Below, piece by piece: positions 58,895 to 60,289 of a DNA stretch of 60,289 nt. The DNA comes from Oehlia diaphana. Its lineage: Eukaryota; Glomeromycota; Glomeromycetes; Glomerales; Glomeraceae. The stretch's first letter is position 1. Every line of letters begins with the position of its first letter. A program made the translations under genes and the position numbers. A model generated the notes under the pieces. The model was not told where the DNA came from. It saw only the letters and a list, made by a program, of their open reading frames with translations, and did no database searches. The stretch covers positions 51,528 to 111,816 of the forward strand of contig QZLH01000028.1 in NCBI GenBank assembly GCA_003833135.1, given 5' to 3'.

Positions 58895-60289
58895 TATTAA
58901 AGTTCGAATAGTTTACAATTGGGATTTTTCCGTTGGATTGGATCACGACAGCTCATATTTCTAAAGGTTATTGAAATTGAAATAAAAAGTGATAAATAAA
59001 TTACAGGACCAAAGTTATAGCATTATTTAGTTGATAATAATACTAAAAATCATGATACTATCCTTCAAAACGTCAACATATTGAGCATAATGAAAGAAGT
59101 CTTTATTAATATTGATCATGAAAATAAATATCTGCATTTAGCTTATGATTTTAGTAAGAAAATACATTTTGGTGTATATACGGTAAATGTTTATAAAGTA
59201 ACTTTAAAATGAACGAAATATTCCGGAAAAGAGTTTTCAGAGTTCAAAATCATATCGTAGAGATAAAATGACTTCTGACACCGCAAAAATAACCATGATT
59301 CCTGTAAAATATGAAGAATTTCTTGGGGAATATCACCGAAATGAAAAATGAAAAGAGCCAATATGGTATATTTTCCGAAACGTTAGTTAATACTCATTTT
59401 AATAGATGTAAGATTTATTTAATGACAGTATTTAAAGGTTTATTTCATTGTTTTTTGTTTTTCTTAGTTGTTAGGAAAAAACAGGGGTTATTGAAACTAT
59501 TGCTAACGGGAGTGATAAAATTCTAACATTACATTCTGTGAAATGCTAATAACTTTGTTTTATATATTGCGATTTAACAACCATTTTAGGATTAAGAAAC
59601 ATCAGAAACATTAGTTCTATTTCTCTACCAATCATAAAGATGTTTTTTGTTAATCATGATTAGTTTCCAGAACTCTAAGGAAAAGTAATGCAATAATTAT
59701 TACGTAACTTTATTATACGAAGCAAAATCTACTGCGGCATATCAGAACTTTATATCACATGATACATATGACGTATTAAGTTTCGTTTGAGGAAACAATC
59801 TCATATCTGATATTCCACTGGGAAATCATTAATAATTGCTCGATCCTTTATATCCTACAGTAATATCAATTATCCACTTTACATAATCTTCAGAGCATAT
59901 CAAGATTATCTTTGTTGAGAGATTGATTTAGTGTTTACTGCTGTTAACAGACTAACAGTTAATACAATATAAAATAAACAAAGAATTGCCATTAGCTGAA
60001 AATAAGATAACAAATGTAATTATTAACTTGAGATCTTCTTTATGCTGTACCTGAGCGAGACTATTCTAAATGCACTTTAGAGTTTGTTAAGAACAATATA
60101 AAAAATATGACTAATAAGTAAATCCTGTGACTGATGTGCAATAAATATTACAAGATTTTCCCTCAATAATACGTGACAACTTTGACTGCATAATTAACAC
60201 GTCATGAGTCCTAATACTTTCTCACTAGAAACGCATTTATATATTCACATTGAACCATGAGTTGAATTACTTAATAAACCTCATATTTA
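58895..60289. other. Terminal AT-rich region with weak coding scraps
   Basis: A plus-strand frame near 59023-59211 reads KEVFINIDHENKYLHLAYDF and is preceded by a TAG at 59018. Another at 59269-59348 begins MTSDTAKITMIPVKYEEFLG and stops after NEK. Neither is recognised and both may be relics. From 59400 to the end nothing is seen. Confidence 0.35.

Overview
This is a nuclear genomic window from a eukaryote, almost certainly a filamentous, early-diverging fungus. The very AT-rich background, the many short introns (about 60-100 nt, GT..AG) in housekeeping genes, and the mix of leucine-rich-repeat relics, Ty3/gypsy remnants and small inverted-repeat transposons fit an arbuscular mycorrhizal fungus of the Rhizophagus type. 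The organism assignment is inference from style and gene content, not a database match. Position 17184-17789 is an assembly gap.

Layout. 1-7.9 kb: gene-free, AT-rich, with degenerate tandem repeats and a roughly 1.1 kb imperfect inverted repeat. 7.9-15 kb: two minus-strand multi-exon genes, PP2A regulatory B subunit and eIF2-alpha, separated by 3.5 kb with decayed coding pieces. 15-22.7 kb: transposon-rich, holding two inverted-repeat elements (one containing the gap), degenerate tandem repeats and coding relics including an LRR fragment. 22.7-46.4 kb: the gene-dense core, in order mitochondrial ribosomal protein uL6m (-), a kelch-ectodomain membrane protein (+), acireductone dioxygenase (-), a Brl1/Brr6-like nuclear-envelope protein (+), 2-hydroxyacyl-CoA lyase (-), the AAA ATPase Bcs1 (+), a tubby-like low-complexity protein (+), a DNAJC7-type TPR/J co-chaperone (-), tRNA-Thr(CGT) (+), a GDP-fucose-transporter-like SLC35 protein (+), and an orphan four-helix membrane protein (+). 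46.7-49.1 kb: broken protease-like coding sequence, a tiny three-exon gene model and a 212-bp MITE. 49.1-60.3 kb: repeat-dominated, with a dead gypsy reverse transcriptase between two inverted 240-bp elements, further MITEs including a hAT-type one, and weak coding relics.

The intact genes are mostly unrelated housekeeping genes. Two pairs are divergent with short shared upstream regions: acireductone dioxygenase/Brl1-like (306 bp) and hydroxyacyl-CoA lyase/Bcs1 (180 bp). Exon models for all multi-exon genes were built by hand from reading frame, splice sites and family conservation, and the phases close exactly in each.

No clear new multi-gene system is visible. The most interesting signals are the family of small inverted-repeat elements with recognisable target duplications, their transition-biased decay, the composite inverted structure around the dead reverse transcriptase, and an unexplained GC-rich 5' block in the kelch gene.
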